Shown: one piece after another, positions 1 through 12,624 of the stretch
How positions within the stretch are numbered: the stretch's first letter is position 1
How the letters are laid out: each line of letters opens with the position of its first letter
Source: Nymphaea colorata
Taxonomy: Eukaryota > Streptophyta > Magnoliopsida > Nymphaeales > Nymphaeaceae
Direction: 5' to 3'
NCBI RefSeq assembly: GCF_008831285.2
Contig: NC_045146.1
Location: 20,949,149-21,013,148, forward strand
DNA length: 64,000 nucleotides
Translations under genes and position numbers: made by a program
Notes under the pieces: generated by a model
What the model was told of the DNA's origin: nothing
Databases searched by the model: none
Seen by the model: only the letters and a program-made list of their open reading frames with translations

Positions 1-993
1 ATCAGGCCAAGCTATCTTTGATGGCAATATCCAAGTCAACAAGTATGTTGCGTTGATTATTCCCTATAATTGAAAATTTTGAATTTCTGATGCACGACAT
101 AATGTTGTCTGCTTATTCCACCAAGCTACTTCATGTGCTTCCTGGGATGGCTTGTTTAGTTGTTCTTAGTTCCTAGTACAGTTGCATCACTGAAATGACA
201 TTATCTGCAAAAACATAATAAGCATGGTCGTTGCTAACCGATTTTTGTATTTGACGTATATGTGGTACTTGAGCATAGATAAGTTACTCCGTCTCCTTTT
301 TCTGTGGATGGGAAAGGGAAATGTGTTTCAAATGACTGAACACTAGGAACTTTTGGGACATGTCATGGATCTGACTGGTGGCTGTCCAAATTTTATGTTT
401 CTGAAGATTGCCTGACTTAACTGATGTTGTAAGAATACATTGTTGAGAACATGGAAGACCCTAGCTCATAGTTGGTGTATATTGAATCCCCTGGCATCTT
501 ATCCATGTCTCTGGAACTTTCTTTCATTGTGCATCACCATGACCTTTTCATTGTTTCTTACATGCTTCACCTTCTGCTTTTGCATTTTAAATATGGATGC
601 AGAAACCGGTTTTGTTTGAGAAAGTATCTGGTTATCAGTACTTCTGTAGAACCAGTTTGTCATGTTACTTTTTTCACAGTACACTCCGGTACATATTTTA
701 ATTCAGCTACATCTTCGACATTTGAAGGTATGCACAGCAAACGGATGCAGGTCAACTAACAAGAAGCCTCCTTCTGGCTCCCCGTGCTACAGTCAATGTT
801 AAGCCCAACCTGCAAATAGTTGCTTATGATGTGAAATGTTCCCATGGAGCTGCCATAAGTGATCTTGAAGATGACCAGCTTTTCTATTTTCAGGCACGTG
901 GTGGTGATTGAACGACTACCTTCCTCCCTCCTTCGCAGGAAGGTGGAGGATAATGTCAAAAGTTTACTTGCAGCTAAAGGGGCCATCTTATAA
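1..993 (+). pseudogene. ABCI7: SUFD/ABCI7 3' end, last exon damaged
   Basis: SUFD is a scaffold subunit of the plastid SUFBCD iron-sulfur cluster assembly complex. The window opens inside an exon (1-42, reading GQAIFDGNIQVN), followed by a GT-AG intron (43-727) and an exon starting at 728 that reads YAQQTDAGQLTRSLLL, then NVKPNLQIVAYDVKCSHGAA and DLEDDQLFYFQARG. These are core C-terminal SufD blocks, and the splice phase is preserved across the intron. After QARG the frame runs into TGA at 909-911. The expected C-terminal tail (VIERLP, then KVEDNVKSLLAAKGAIL and TAA at 991-993) is still present but in the +1 frame from 904. About 18 codons that normally lie between QARG and VIERLP are missing. 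The break is therefore a frame-changing deletion that would truncate the protein. Identity is from recognised family motifs. Whether the upstream gene is otherwise intact lies outside the window. Confidence 0.82.
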
Positions 994-1544
994 AAGTTCA
1001 AGAAATAGCAGATCTCCCTAGTGTATACCTATTTTGTTGATGTTGAAAATGTTCGAAAAGAAAATTGTTGGATTTTCAAGCTTTCAAGTGTACATCTATT
1101 TTTTGGTTGAATAAGAGTATGTATTTCTGGAAGAATATTTAGCTTGAACAAATGAGGCTCCAGGTGCATTTAATTTCATACTGGAACAGAAAAAAGATGG
1201 TTGAGACTTTTTCACGATAGGAGAGCCTTATGCAGTTAAAACTTCGTTACGTGGAGACACAAATTCTTTTTTGGTTCCTTGTACATCAAAAATAATTCAA
1301 CAAACTGAATTGGGCTGTTTTACTCTCGTAGCAACTTGTGCTGTTGCTCAGAGGAAAAGTGAATATACAATTTCAGTTCAAAAGTTTCAACTGTTGGAAA
1401 TCCATGTATATATATATCAGTGTATATTTTATTATGTATGTGTCTATACAAAACTGTATAACGCATATGTATATGTATATATATATGTATGATAATGTGT
1501 GTGCGCACACATATAGATATAGGAATTTATTTATATATATAGGA

Positions 1545-1576
<32 letters not shown>

Positions 1577-3708
1577 TGTTATTTTTATTATCAGTCTGTT
1601 CGAGTTTGGCCTTTGACCAAATTTTGACTATGGACTGCTCCAATTGCTCTATTTTGAGCCGTTGGAGCTGGTCCAATAGCTAGCCTTGGCCTCTTTGTTT
1701 TGTGTTTTACAAGGGATTTCTCCTTCGTTGTATTTGTTCCTTGATGGATTGTTATTAATTTTCTTCTTAACAATATTCATGGTTTATGTGCCTTGGTGCA
1801 TTTTTCATGTTAAGAGTGATTTCTCTTGAACTTTATCATTGTGAGCTGTTTTCTTGAAGATATTATCCCTGTCACTTGGACTTGATTTATAAGATTGGTG
1901 GAGGCTTTTACATCAATGGCTCTTACATTATATATGGAAACCCATGCAGACAAGGAACATAATCACGGTTGAAGAGTTTATTTTATACTTACTTCATAGC
2001 CTTATTTGTCGAAATCACTGTCACAAATATCGTTCTTGGAAAAATCTCGGCAAGATTTTTCTTGCTATATTTTGGTGAGGTTGTTCTTCTTGGATAAATC
2101 TTAGGAAAATCTCGAAAATTTTTAAAAAATTAAAAAATAAAAATCATACAAAACCTTAAAAATTCAAAAATATTTTAAAATTCAAAAATATTAAAATCAC
2201 GGGAAAAATTTTGAGAAAAATGGCAGAGATTTTCATTTTTGGCGAGATTTTCCAAATCTTGCGATTTTTCCTATTTTTTTTGTTTTATTTTATTTTCTTG
2301 TAAATATCGAAAAAATTTTGAAAATCTCGCGACATCTTTGAGTCGACACTGGCCCGAATGCCCATTTCGAGCTTTTTAATCATACACCATTATTATAGAT
2401 AGTGTTTTCTTTTAGGGCCATTTTACTTGAAATTTTATGTTGACCCTTTGCTAGAGCTTCATTCTGTTGCAATAAAGTTTTTTAGTAAACAGGAAATAAG
2501 ATGACATATCTCTCCTTGAAGCTTATCAAAAACAGATGAGAGTGAAAACAAGGGAGTGCTTTGGTCAGAGGAATACAGGGCAATAATAGTTCTATACTAA
2601 GTGTTCTTCACAGATCCACTTGTCTGAACATTTTTGGTGCACTTGAGGTATGATAGTGTTGCATATAAACTTAAGGAAATTATAAAACAACAGTTATGAG
2701 GATTGACTCGGATTCTATTTTTATTTTTTTTTTCGGCTAACTTTTTTGACATTCCGCTTATTTTTTGGATCCCACCTGACTTTGGGGTAAAAGTAAAAAT
2801 TTGGTTACCTGAATCCATTGAGGAGTTTTCAAGGGTCAGATTATGTTGGATGGGATCGTTTTCTTGTCCTTGGCTCCTCGCATGCTAAAAGCTGTTGGGT
2901 ACAGAATATTGGATTTGGATGGAGATCGTCCATCCATTTCCACATTTTTTTCGAGAGTCTCAGACATCAACTGAGTTCAAAGTTCAAACCAGTCCTTCAG
3001 ACGTCAACCGTTCTTCTTCATGGCATGTCACTAGAAACCATCAGAAGGAAGAAGGATTGAGTATTATCTCTTTCCTCAGTATCCTATGGTGTCCTCTCTC
3101 TCTCTAATATATATATATATATATTATGGGCAGAACCTGTCAGTTGAAATGCCGGTCGTGTAAACTGAATGCTGGGCAGTAGTAGATATTGTTGGTTGCA
3201 ACTTCAGTCTAGTGAAATATAACTGAAGCATTATGAAGATGGGTAAGAAAGAAAAGATGCAGATATTGAAAATAAAATATGATGCATAAATTAAGCTCAT
3301 CATCTGAGTATATGAATGTTGTGCGGAAAGGATTTAGTTGTCAGGAATATGTTGGTGGATGAAAAAGACATGAAGAGGATGATGAAGACTGTACAACACC
3401 ACTCAGTGAATGAGACACGAGTAATTCCAGAATAACGTTTTGGGGGATTGGGAGCTAAGGAATCAAGTGTTGCTTTTAACGACAGATAAATTTGATGAAG
3501 CAAAAGAAACTTGATAATATTTAAAGAAAATGCATGTCAACCAATTAGACTTGAAGATATTGATTGCATCGAGATTAGAGGACTAAGGCAAGCAGATGAA
3601 TCTATCTAGCCTTTTGTGCAAAAAATTTGAGGCTGCCAGTGTTAGCCTATGTGTGAGTACATTTATGTATATACGTATATATGTATCACCTCATATATTA
3701 CATATCCA

Positions 3709-3759
<51 letters not shown>

Positions 3760-5051
3760 TCTACATGTATTTGTTTTCTTCTTTATTGTTCTTTGTTCTT
3801 TACTCCTTTTTTATTTTCTCTTCTTTCTCAGCTGTTTGTATTCTAGCAGTTGGAACCATCCAGTCTGTGTGTTGGATTGTGTTTTTTTGCTGTTGAAGGG
3901 ACAGAGCTCTTGTTTAATGAGGCAAAGATCTTGTTTTCAGTCAGAATATCTGTTTATGATGCAAACTAATAAAAAGTGTAGAAAACATAAAGGATTTGTA
4001 GAGGTGTAGGAACCTTGAAGCTGAAGCAAAAAAGCAACAAGCTATTGATTTACTGATAACTATGAGGACTCAGTAGCATTTCACATCGCTCTACCCTACC
4101 ATTCATACGCTCAAAAAAATATTTATTTTGTTGGGTGCAAACACAAATAAAGAATTGAGTTATGGGCTTCCAGTCTGGAGTATAAAAATCCAAAACCAGA
4201 TTGCATTGACAGAATCACAATCACTTGCAGTAAACACATAAAGTAAAATAGGGATAAAGTTATGATTTTATGCAAAATTGACAGCTTTCTTCAGTTCCTA
4301 ATACTAGTTAACCCAAGAGGCAGACTTGTTATGGTCACAGTCACAAATATCTGTAATATTTGAAAATATTATGTTTTACTTTCATAACAGCATAAACGTT
4401 TTTGTAAAGGGAAAATTTCGTGATATGATCAAAATATTGTTCAAAAGTATTTCTTGTGATAAACCACAATATCTTCCATTTTCCTATATAAAATCTTTTT
4501 CAATCTGTTTTTCAGAGTATTTGCAAAAGCTATTCAGAAATTTAACGATACATTTTTAAGAAAATTAGTAGAGAAGAACTTATTTAATAATTTTTTGTTC
4601 TCATTTTTTTTTATATAACTTTGAATTCTCAAGGTTTTCCTGAAAAACAACTTTGCAGAAAAAAAATACCTGACACGAACCTTGCCAGTAAAACCCAAAA
4701 ACTTTATATATTTTTTATATTGTCATGGTTAAGGGAAAGATACGTTCTGAAAATCCACTTTGACAAGGACAACTGAAATTTGATGAAAAAGAGGACTTTG
4801 AAGACAATTCATTCCTTTAAGAAGGCTCTTGTGCGTTCCAATTTCTGTTCAAGCAGGTGCTTCCCACCATTCAGAGTGGGAATCGGTTGACCTGAACTTG
4901 ACTTACTTTTGCATATTTTAAGTAGCACCTTCACCCAAATGTGGCTCCATCATTATGCCTAGGCAACATAGGTATGGACAAAAAGTCCAAAGTGATACAG
5001 GTCTAGGTTATTCACCTGTCAATCCAAATATGAAGGTAGAACAAATGTATG
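994..5051. other. gene-poor AT-rich stretch with microsatellites
   Basis: No coding region is supported here. There are (TA)n tracts near 1545-1576, 3108-3124 and 3711-3756, and a duplicated 20-bp motif around 1524-1556. An LTR-like remnant lies near 1658-1690. Around 2090-2340 there is a run of short imperfect repeats rich in AAAATTT and AAATCTCG words. CHLD exons expected downstream of the minus-strand exon at 10499 were looked for here and not found. Confidence 0.6.
1658..1690. repeat. LTR-like remnant related to LTR-1
   Basis: The block reading GCCGTTGGAGCTGGTCCAAT then AGCTAG closely matches the second half of the palindrome in the 475-bp LTR (5315-5342), with about two differences, and is followed by a similar TTTACAA word. 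No full LTR or target duplication is seen, so it may be a decayed solo LTR or a shared motif of a related family. Confidence 0.4.
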
Positions 5052-5526
5052 TGTAAATCAGGCCTGATCTTGAGAATACAAATGCTTCAAGAGATACACT
5101 CTTGAAGATCCCAACAACTTCAATAGGTAATACACAACCAAGCCTCAAACTTGAGGAGAAGATACCAAATCTATTAATCTCAAGAGAAGAATACACAAGA
5201 GAGGCCTAAAAGCCTTAACCAAACAAGGGACAACAGTCTCATATATATAGTACAATGAAAGGGAGAGAAGAAGGAGGAGTTGGCTGTTGGGCCAGCTCCA
5301 ACGGCTAGAAATCTAGCCGTTGGAAGCTGGTCCAACAGCTAGTTCCCTTTTACAAAAAGGAAAAGGTAAAAATAGAAAAAGAAAAGAAATAAAAAATACA
5401 TAAAAAAGAAAAGGAAGCAAATAAAATAAAATACATAACACCTATGCATACATAGATATTCATATATACAAATCATATATGAAACATATGTATACTTACA
5501 TAATGTCTAATATTTAAATTCTAACA
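5052..5526 (-). repeat. LTR-1 3' LTR
   Basis: 475 bp, TG...CA ends, and the 3' LTR in element orientation. It contains a near-perfect palindrome at about 5292-5330 (CCAGCTCCAACGGCTAGA, two bases, then its complement with one extra base) that could form a strong hairpin in the transcript. The three differences from the other LTR fall near 5063, 5109 and 5238. Confidence 0.95.
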
Positions 5527-5535
5527 CCCCCCCTC
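5527..5535 (-). other. LTR-1 polypurine tract
   Basis: The minus-strand reading GAGGGGGGG lies directly against the 3' LTR, as expected for the plus-strand primer. Confidence 0.9.
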
Positions 5536-5656
5536 AAACTTACGGTGTGATCACCGAAAGTTTGCCAAGAAGAAACTGAAAACGTGCTGAAGCAAGTGCT
5601 TTGGTGAAGAAATCTCCAAGTTGATATTCGAAAGGGACAAAGGATATATCGATTGT

Positions 5657-7398
5657 TCAGCTAAGATATTCTTCTCTCACATAGTGACAATCCATTTCAA
5701 TATGCTTTGTCCTTTCATGAAAAGTATGATTGCTAGCAATGTAGATGGCACTTTTATTGTCGCAGCAGAGCTTGGTTGCTTCATTTAAGTCAATTCCAAT
5801 GTCCTTCAATAAGCTTTTTAACCACACAATCTCCATGGTGGTGCTGGCTATAGCACGATATTCTGCTTCAGTTGATGATAGAGAGACTTTATTTTGTTTT
5901 TTGCACCTCCACGAAATAAGAGAGTCACCTAGAAAAACACAAAAACCGGTGGTGGAATGCCTGTTATTAGGATCTCCACCCCAATCAGCATCAGTATAGG
6001 CAATCATATTCAAGTTTGATGAGGATGATAGAAAAAGTCTTTTAGTGATTGTGTGTTTGACATATCGAACAATCCTCAATGCGGCTCCCATGTGTACAGA
6101 AGTGGGTCTTTGTTGAAACTGACTTATGACATGTACCGCATGTGATATGTCAGGCCTTGTGATTGATAGATATGTGAGAGCTCCAACCAATTGACGAAAT
6201 GGAGTGGGATTTTCTAGAATTTCTCCATCACCAATCTTCATCTTTACTCCTAAGGCTTCAGGAGTGTCTACCACCTTGTCATCAGTGATACCTGATCTGC
6301 TTATAATGTCATTGGCAAACTTTATTTGTGAGAGTAAGTATCCTCTTCTACTATAAGCTACTTCAATACCAAGAAAATAGGTTAGTTTACCCAAATCAGT
6401 CATTTCAAATTCATTCTTTAGAAAGTCTTTTACCTGCATAATTCCGTTGGCATCATTACCTGTAATAATCATATCATCTACATATAAAAGTAACACAATT
6501 ATACCTATAGCAGTATTTTTAACAAACATAGCAGTGTCAGAATAACATGATTTAAAACCTTGTTTGAACATAACATTGCTAAACATGTCAAACCAAGCTT
6601 TTGGAGCTTGTTTCAAGCCATATAATGCCTTTCTAAGATAAAGAACTTTTCCTTGAGGTAAATCAAGCCCAGGGGGTGAATCCATGTATACCTCTTCATT
6701 TAAGTATCCATTCAAAAAACATTTTTGACATCCAATTGATATATAGACCATTGTTTAATGGAGGCAATGGCAATAAGAGCTCTAACAGAGGTCATACGAG
6801 CAACAGGGGCGAAGGTTTCTTCGTAATCAATCTCATATTCTTGGGCATATCCTTTGGCAACAAGTCTAGCTTTATACCTTTCAAGTGATCCATCACTTCT
6901 AGTCTTGACTTTGTAAACCCACCTACATCTTATTGTCCTTTTCCCTATAGGAAGAGACACAATGTCTCAAGTTTTATTATCTTCAAGGGCTCTAAGTTCA
7001 TTGTTCATTGCTTCAATCCAATGTGGGTTAGTTTTGGCTTCAAGATAGGATGAAGGTTCAACATGAGAGTGAATAGCTAATAAGCAAGCTCTATGTTTTG
7101 GGGAAAAAGACTCATAGGAAACAAATTTTTGAGGTGGATGAGAATCTCTTTGAGATCTCCTAAGAGTAGGTTGAGACTCTTGGATGTTTTGTTGAGACCT
7201 TCTCTTATAAACTATAACTTCTCTTGGTGATCCATCACTTCTTGGTGAAGATCTATCAAAAAGAGTATTCGCAACCTCATTTTGAGCATCATTATGTGAA
7301 GAAGGCAAAACATCATCATCATTATCAACATCATCATCATTTATCCATAAAAAAAAAATAGTCATCTTCATGCTTGGGTTTATTTTCATTAAAGCCAT
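5657..7398 (-). pseudogene. LTR-1 reverse transcriptase and RNase H
   Basis: Three pieces in changing frames. 6967-7398 is the linker between integrase and RT and ends at LEDNKT, where the expected Trp codon is TGA. 6712-6960 carries the RT start (CRWVYKVK, then RLVAKGYAQ). 5657-6751 carries the RT palm with YGLKQAPKAWF and the catalytic YVDDMIITGN, then RNase H with YTDADWGGD and SSTEAEYRA. Between the last two pieces a T-run of six where seven are expected shifts the frame near 6718. The tail after REEYLS has another stop, beyond which the terminal DFFTKAL motif is still readable. Confidence 0.92.
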
Positions 7399-7405
7399 TT
7401 TCTTC

Positions 7406-9352
7406 TTATAAAAATATCACATTTCTTGAAACATACACCTTATCTTTTTCAATATCATAGCATCTATACCCTTTTTGAGTTTCGGAATAGCCAATAAAGA
7501 CACATTGAATAGCCCTAGATGAAAGTTTATCATTTTTGTCATTTAAAATGAAACATTTGCAACCAAAGACTTTGAATCTTTTATAAGTTGGCTCCAAGTT
7601 AAAAAGTTTTTGAAAAGGTGAAATATTTTCTAAAACTTTAGAGGGCATTCTATTAATCAAGTAAATGGATGTTAAAATTGCTTCACCCCAAAAATTTTTT
7701 GGAACATTTTTTGATATAAGAAGAGCTCTTGTTGTTTCAAGAATATGTCTATGTTTTCTTTCGGCGACTCCATTTTGTTGGGGGGTTTTGGGACAAGATT
7801 TTTGGTGTATAACTCCCTTTTCTTTTAGGAATTCTTCAAATTCATTGGAAATGAATTCTCCCCCGGAATCACTTCTAAAAATTTTAAGGTTTGCATCAAA
7901 TTGAGTTTTGATCATGTTGTAAAAGCTTTTAAAATTCATAAAGACTTCCGATTTGCATTTAAGAAAGTAAACCCAAGCATATCGAGAGTAATCATCCACA
8001 AAAATGACATAATAAAGCAAACCACCTTTAGACATAATAGGAGCGGGACCCCATACATCCGAATGCACTAATTCAAAAGGTGCTTTTGCAACAAAATTTC
8101 TATTTCCAAAAGGTAAAGCCTTAATTTTGGCTTTAATACAATCATCACAAGAGATCATTTCTTTACATTTCTCTTCCAAAAAAGGGATACAAGACATTTT
8201 TCCTAAACTTGAATGCCCAAGTCTTTGATGCCAAACTTGAATGTCACTCTTCTTGACTATATTGCAAGTAGGGTTGGAAAGATCCAAATAGTCAACATAG
8301 TAGAGATCATTTTTCCTAAAACCTTCCCCAATCGTCTTCTTGGAAAGATGGTCCTGTATCAAAAATTTATTTTGTGAGAAGACAATATCACATCCATGAT
8401 TTGTTATTTGAGAAACCGACAAGAGATTTAAGTTAAGTTTGGGAATAAATCTAACTTTTGGTATTTTAAAAACTTTTGAATTAAAATTTTGATCAATATT
8501 CCCAACACATTTGATTTCAAGAGGAGTTCCATCGGCGGTTTTAACAAATGGGCACGATTCTTCCTTAGTGCATTCGGTAAGCAAAGAATTACAAGGGGTC
8601 ATATGAAATGAAGTTCCGGAATCAAGAATCCAAGAGTACTTACTTGATGATGTAGATGCCACGGTTGCTCCGGAGATTGGAGAAGTCCCTCCTCCTTTGA
8701 AAAGCGGTTGAAGAGCATCAATAAGCTTTGGTTGGAGGGCACTTACAAGTTTGTCTAGGTCAAATTGATTGCTTTCTTCATACATTGTCCCAGCCACACT
8801 TGTCTTTTTATCAAATCTCCTCAATTTAGGACATCTAAGTTTGGTATGTCCTTCTTCTTGACAATGGAAACATATAATCTTCTTGTTGCCATTATTGCTA
8901 TGCTCATAGTTTCGATTAAAGTGAGGAGGCCTATAAGTTCTCATATGAGCACCGGGTCTTGAGGTAGCAAGAACACTTTCACTCTTGTCTTTTGAAAAAT
9001 TGAGTCTATTCTCCTCCATTTGAAGTTCCGCTATGGCTTCGTTCATAGATGGCACTTTATGCCTATGGAGCAAGGAAGTTTTGACTCCATCATATTCCGA
9101 TCTAAGACCAAGAATGAATTTATAAAATTTCTCCCTTTGGATTTGTTTTTCTCTAACTCCAATGTCTCTTGGATCATACCATTCGGGTTCAAATAGAGCA
9201 AGTTCGTCCCATAATTGCTCCATTTCTCCAACATATTCTTTAATGGACTTGTCTCCTTGTTGGAGACTTGCAATCTTCATTTGAAGATTGCACATGTAGG
9301 CCACATCCTTCATGGTGGGTTTTCTTGAGGAATTCCCAAGTTTCATGAGCAA
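7406..9352 (-). pseudogene. LTR-1 gag C-terminus, protease and integrase
   Basis: One 648-codon open stretch. It holds the rest of gag, a CCHC zinc knuckle (CFHCQEEGHTKLRC, about residue 160), the aspartic protease motif LDSGTSFHM (about 245), the pre-integrase HQRLGH block (about 375), and the integrase core. The catalytic acidic residues are seen in HSDVWGP, RSDSGGEF and NGVAERKH. The stretch ends at the conserved VYVSRNVIF block with a TAA stop, then continues in frame for about 22 codons before a slip in a T-run near 7350. Integrase itself looks intact, but it lies downstream of the gag frameshift. Confidence 0.92.
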
Positions 9353-9671
9353 AATTATGTTTTGCTATTTGGCTCATGGTTGTAGTATCAACACAAGCAA
9401 TAATCCAAGTGATAATCTTGTGGTGTCCTATCTTCCACTCTTCCCATTTTCTCTCATATTCATTCATAGCCTTGTCTTTTTCAACTCCATCTAGTTCTTG
9501 AGCTTTACCATCTATGGTCTTTGTGAGGACTAATTGAGGTTCACTTTTTGACCCATCAACGAGTCCCCATAGGCCTTTACTTCTAATAAAATGTTCCATA
9601 GTTTTTGCCCAAGAAACATAATTTGATGAAGTTAATTTGGGAAGAGGTGTAGAGGAAGTTCTTTCATCCAT
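9300..9671 (-). pseudogene. LTR-1 gag, N-terminal part
   Basis: The likely gag start is MDERTSSTPLPKL at 9671, just inside the primer site. It continues with the copia gag signature NYVSWAKTMEHFIRSKGLW. The frame is lost near 9300-9315. There the continuing gag text (KDVAYMCNLQMKIASLQQG) moves to another frame, which marks a small indel. Gag forms the virus-like particle in the cytoplasm. The ORF extends upstream to 9728, but that part overlaps the leader and is not needed. Confidence 0.85.
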
Positions 9672-9956
9672 AATGTGTACCTTGTAAAAGAGACGTTGAG
9701 GTAGTGCTAGGATGAAAAACAGCCACACAAAAAAGAAGCTTTCGACGCGTCAAAGACTGCCACAATCTTCACCACCAAGGGAGCTTTATCCCGTCACAAA
9801 TATCACCAAAAGAGGCCAGCAAAATAACAGCACCTTCTTGTGTCAAATTTCAGCCAACAATATATCGAACACTTGGAGTGCTTCACAGCTCCAAGGAAAG
9901 AGTAATAATTGGATCTTCCAAGCTTGAAAGACAGCAACACAAAGAGCCAAAACCTG

Positions 9957-9968
9957 GCTCTGATACCA
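9957..9968 (-). other. LTR-1 primer binding site
   Basis: The minus-strand reading TGGTATCAGAGC starts immediately after the LTR end and is complementary to the 3' end of initiator tRNA-Met, the usual primer for plant copia elements. Confidence 0.93.
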
Positions 9969-10443
9969 TGTAAATCAGGTCTGATCTTGAGAATACAAAT
10001 GCTTCAAGAGATACACTCTTGAAGACCCCAACAACTTCAATAGGTAATACACAACCAAGCCTCAAACTTGAGGAGAAGATACCAAATCTATTAATCTCAA
10101 GAGAAGAATACACAAGAGAGGCCTAAAAGCCTTAACCAAACAAGGGACAACAGTCCCATATATATAGTACAATGAAAGGGAGAGAAGAAGGAGGAGTTGG
10201 CTGTTGGGCCAGCTCCAACGGCTAGAAATCTAGCCGTTGGAAGCTGGTCCAACAGCTAGTTCCCTTTTACAAAAAGGAAAAGGTAAAAATAGAAAAAGAA
10301 AAGAAATAAAAAATACATAAAAAAGAAAAGGAAGCAAATAAAATAAAATACATAACACCTATGCATACATAGATATTCATATATACAAATCATATATGAA
10401 ACATATGTATACTTACATAATGTCTAATATTTAAATTCTAACA
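9969..10443 (-). repeat. LTR-1 5' LTR
   Basis: 475 bp, same ends and palindrome as its partner. In element orientation this is the promoter-bearing 5' LTR. It is followed on its right by the target duplication GTATG. Confidence 0.95.
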
Positions 10444-10599
10444 GTATGAACAATATAATAGTGAATGTTTTTCAAATAACAGAGGTTTCAAAACGAACCT
10501 GACAACCACCTCTTAGAGCCTCGATAACGAGATACTTCATTTGGTCCCGACTGACGGTCACATCTTTTAAATACGCTCTGGCCACTTATCTGTTCTGCA

Positions 10600-12624
10600 A
10601 GAAATCATGTGAAGAATAAGCCTTAGAGCAGCAAATTTGCAAAATAAGAAGTTTACTTCCTTTTTTCAGAAATAAATTGAATAATACACATCATAAGAAA
10701 AACTTATCATAAAAAAAAGAGGAAAGATAAATCAGAATGTCAAGCAACCAACAGCCTGCTGCTACGCATAACAAAATAGTATGCGGACTATCATGAGGAC
10801 TTTCAAAAAGAACGGGTAACAGTTTTTCAGAAATTTCACACTACTGAAGAGACAGCACGTTTCCAGTCATTGTGATCTAAAACTAAAGAAAAGCAGGCAA
10901 ATAAAAACATCAAAGTGAATAACATCCTCTGACGGTCTGACCTGCAAAATCAGACAATGTTGTAGCTCTCATTGAAGGATTCGTGGTGAGATATAGACAA
11001 AGAATTTACTAACTTACTAGGAAAACTAATGACTTGAATATTTTTCTCTATATTTGACCTGAAGAGTTGGTCAATAACCATATTTTTCAGTTAATATAAT
11101 CCAGTAACTTTGAATTTCCTTGCAAAGCAATCAAAGGTCATCCTTAATTTCAGAACATTGAAGGTTTAGCTAATGCAGGAATGAAGCTGCATATTAGTTA
11201 TGTTTTTCAAGTTTACCAAGAAGCTCTTGGGTGACCTTGTATACCTAAATAAATTTATCTTGATTCATGCACTGCAGGATAAGTCACTGCAAAATCAGAA
11301 ACAAGACAACCTCATTACATATAACCAAAATAACAAAAAGAATAGCAGGTCTCCATTATGTAATGCTGCTATATGGTAATGAAAGAGCCAATCAAGAACT
11401 TGACCGACTTTGACCATATATTGTCCTTGTCCATGGAGTCATGGACATTAATGCCAGTAATACAGTAACAAACAATTAAATTTATGAAGAGAAATGAACA
11501 GATGGGTATAAGTAACAAGTTTTAAACCTCTTTGGCTAGATCTTGCTAGACTTGTTTCTGTATTGTCTAAAGACTAAAGCTAAACTGACCTAATGTGATT
11601 GGGGTTCTAGAGTAACAAAAAATCAAAGGAACCCATGCAGGTGGTACAAATTGCATCAGGTGTAAATGCAGTCATCTTAGGTAGCACAATTACAAATTTA
11701 GAACCCAAAAACAAAGTGGTCTCATTCAGGCTGGTCAAGCGTAACTGAAAATTTCAGACCTATATAGGTTCAAAATCACATTCAACAAAAGAGATGGCAA
11801 TTGATAATTTGACACATTCCAGAACAGAAAAAGTGAACATAAAAAAGTCAGTATTCTTATGGGTCTTTTCTGGACATGGTTTATGTTCTTTTGATAAGGT
11901 TATGTCAACAAACACTATGCTTATAACAACTTATCAGAATCACAAACTTAAAGCAAAAACATGCCAAAATCTGGCACATTTTTTCATAATTCTGTTGTGA
12001 CAGTTTAGCTGTTGTAAGTTGTAACTGATTTGAGATTCAGATGACATCAGCTCTAAAAGTATTCTATATTGGGATTAAATGGGTTTGTTTCAAGGAAGTT
12101 CACATATTAACTCATTTGCATACAGAATGTTCAGATAGTCCAAGTCAGTTCAGCCATAAATTTTACAGAATTCATTGGCTCAGATACTAAAACAGGTTTC
12201 AGAAATGTGTCCAGTATAAAACATATATAGATATGCATAAGCTTCGGGTTTGGGTCAGTGACCAGTACACTTACAAATTTTGCATGGTCAAAACAAGTTT
12301 AAGATTTAGAACCACCATGATCACAGGTCTGTCGATATCAAGTTAGTTGGACATCTATTTGGTTACGGTAGCAGAAGCATAGGTTTCAAAGGCCTTTTCA
12401 AATATATGTCATCACAGCACTCTATCATTCAACAAGGGACAACCATACAAATATTAAAACATTTTCACCATGAAATTCACAGATATGATAAATGACTGCT
12501 CAAAACAATTAGGAAATGGACAGACCATTCTTTCGTGTAATCTATCTTTGGAAAGAACTATATTTCCATTATCATTTATCAACTACTCCAGTAAAGGAAA
12601 AGAATAATTATCTCCAGATTTTAC
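10600..12624. other. long CHLD intron, no other gene seen
   Basis: This lies between two recognised CHLD exons on the minus strand. It is AT-rich with no long ORF of recognisable content. The 68-residue plus-strand ORF at 11794-12000 has no family signature. Confidence 0.55.

Larger units (their letters stand above)
5052..10443 (-). mobile_element. Ty1/copia LTR retrotransposon (LTR-1), complete but coding-dead
   Basis: Two 475-bp LTRs (5052-5526, 9969-10443) begin TGTAAATC and end TTCTAACA. They are flanked by a perfect 5-bp duplication GTATG (5047-5051 and 10444-10448). The element reads on the minus strand: the primer binding site TGGTATCAGAGC, complementary to initiator tRNA-Met, abuts the right LTR, and a G7 polypurine tract abuts the left LTR. 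Domain order is gag, zinc knuckle, protease, integrase, reverse transcriptase, RNase H, which defines Ty1/copia. The LTRs differ at only three sites that I can see, all C/T, so the insertion is recent. The coding region is nevertheless broken by at least three frameshifts and three in-frame stops, so the copy is non-autonomous and was probably already defective when mobilised in trans. Confidence 0.95.

Noticed and set aside
1-5051. Remaining CHLD 3' exons
   Set aside because: Searched by eye on the minus strand for the linker and C-terminal domain. None found, so the gene is treated as truncated.
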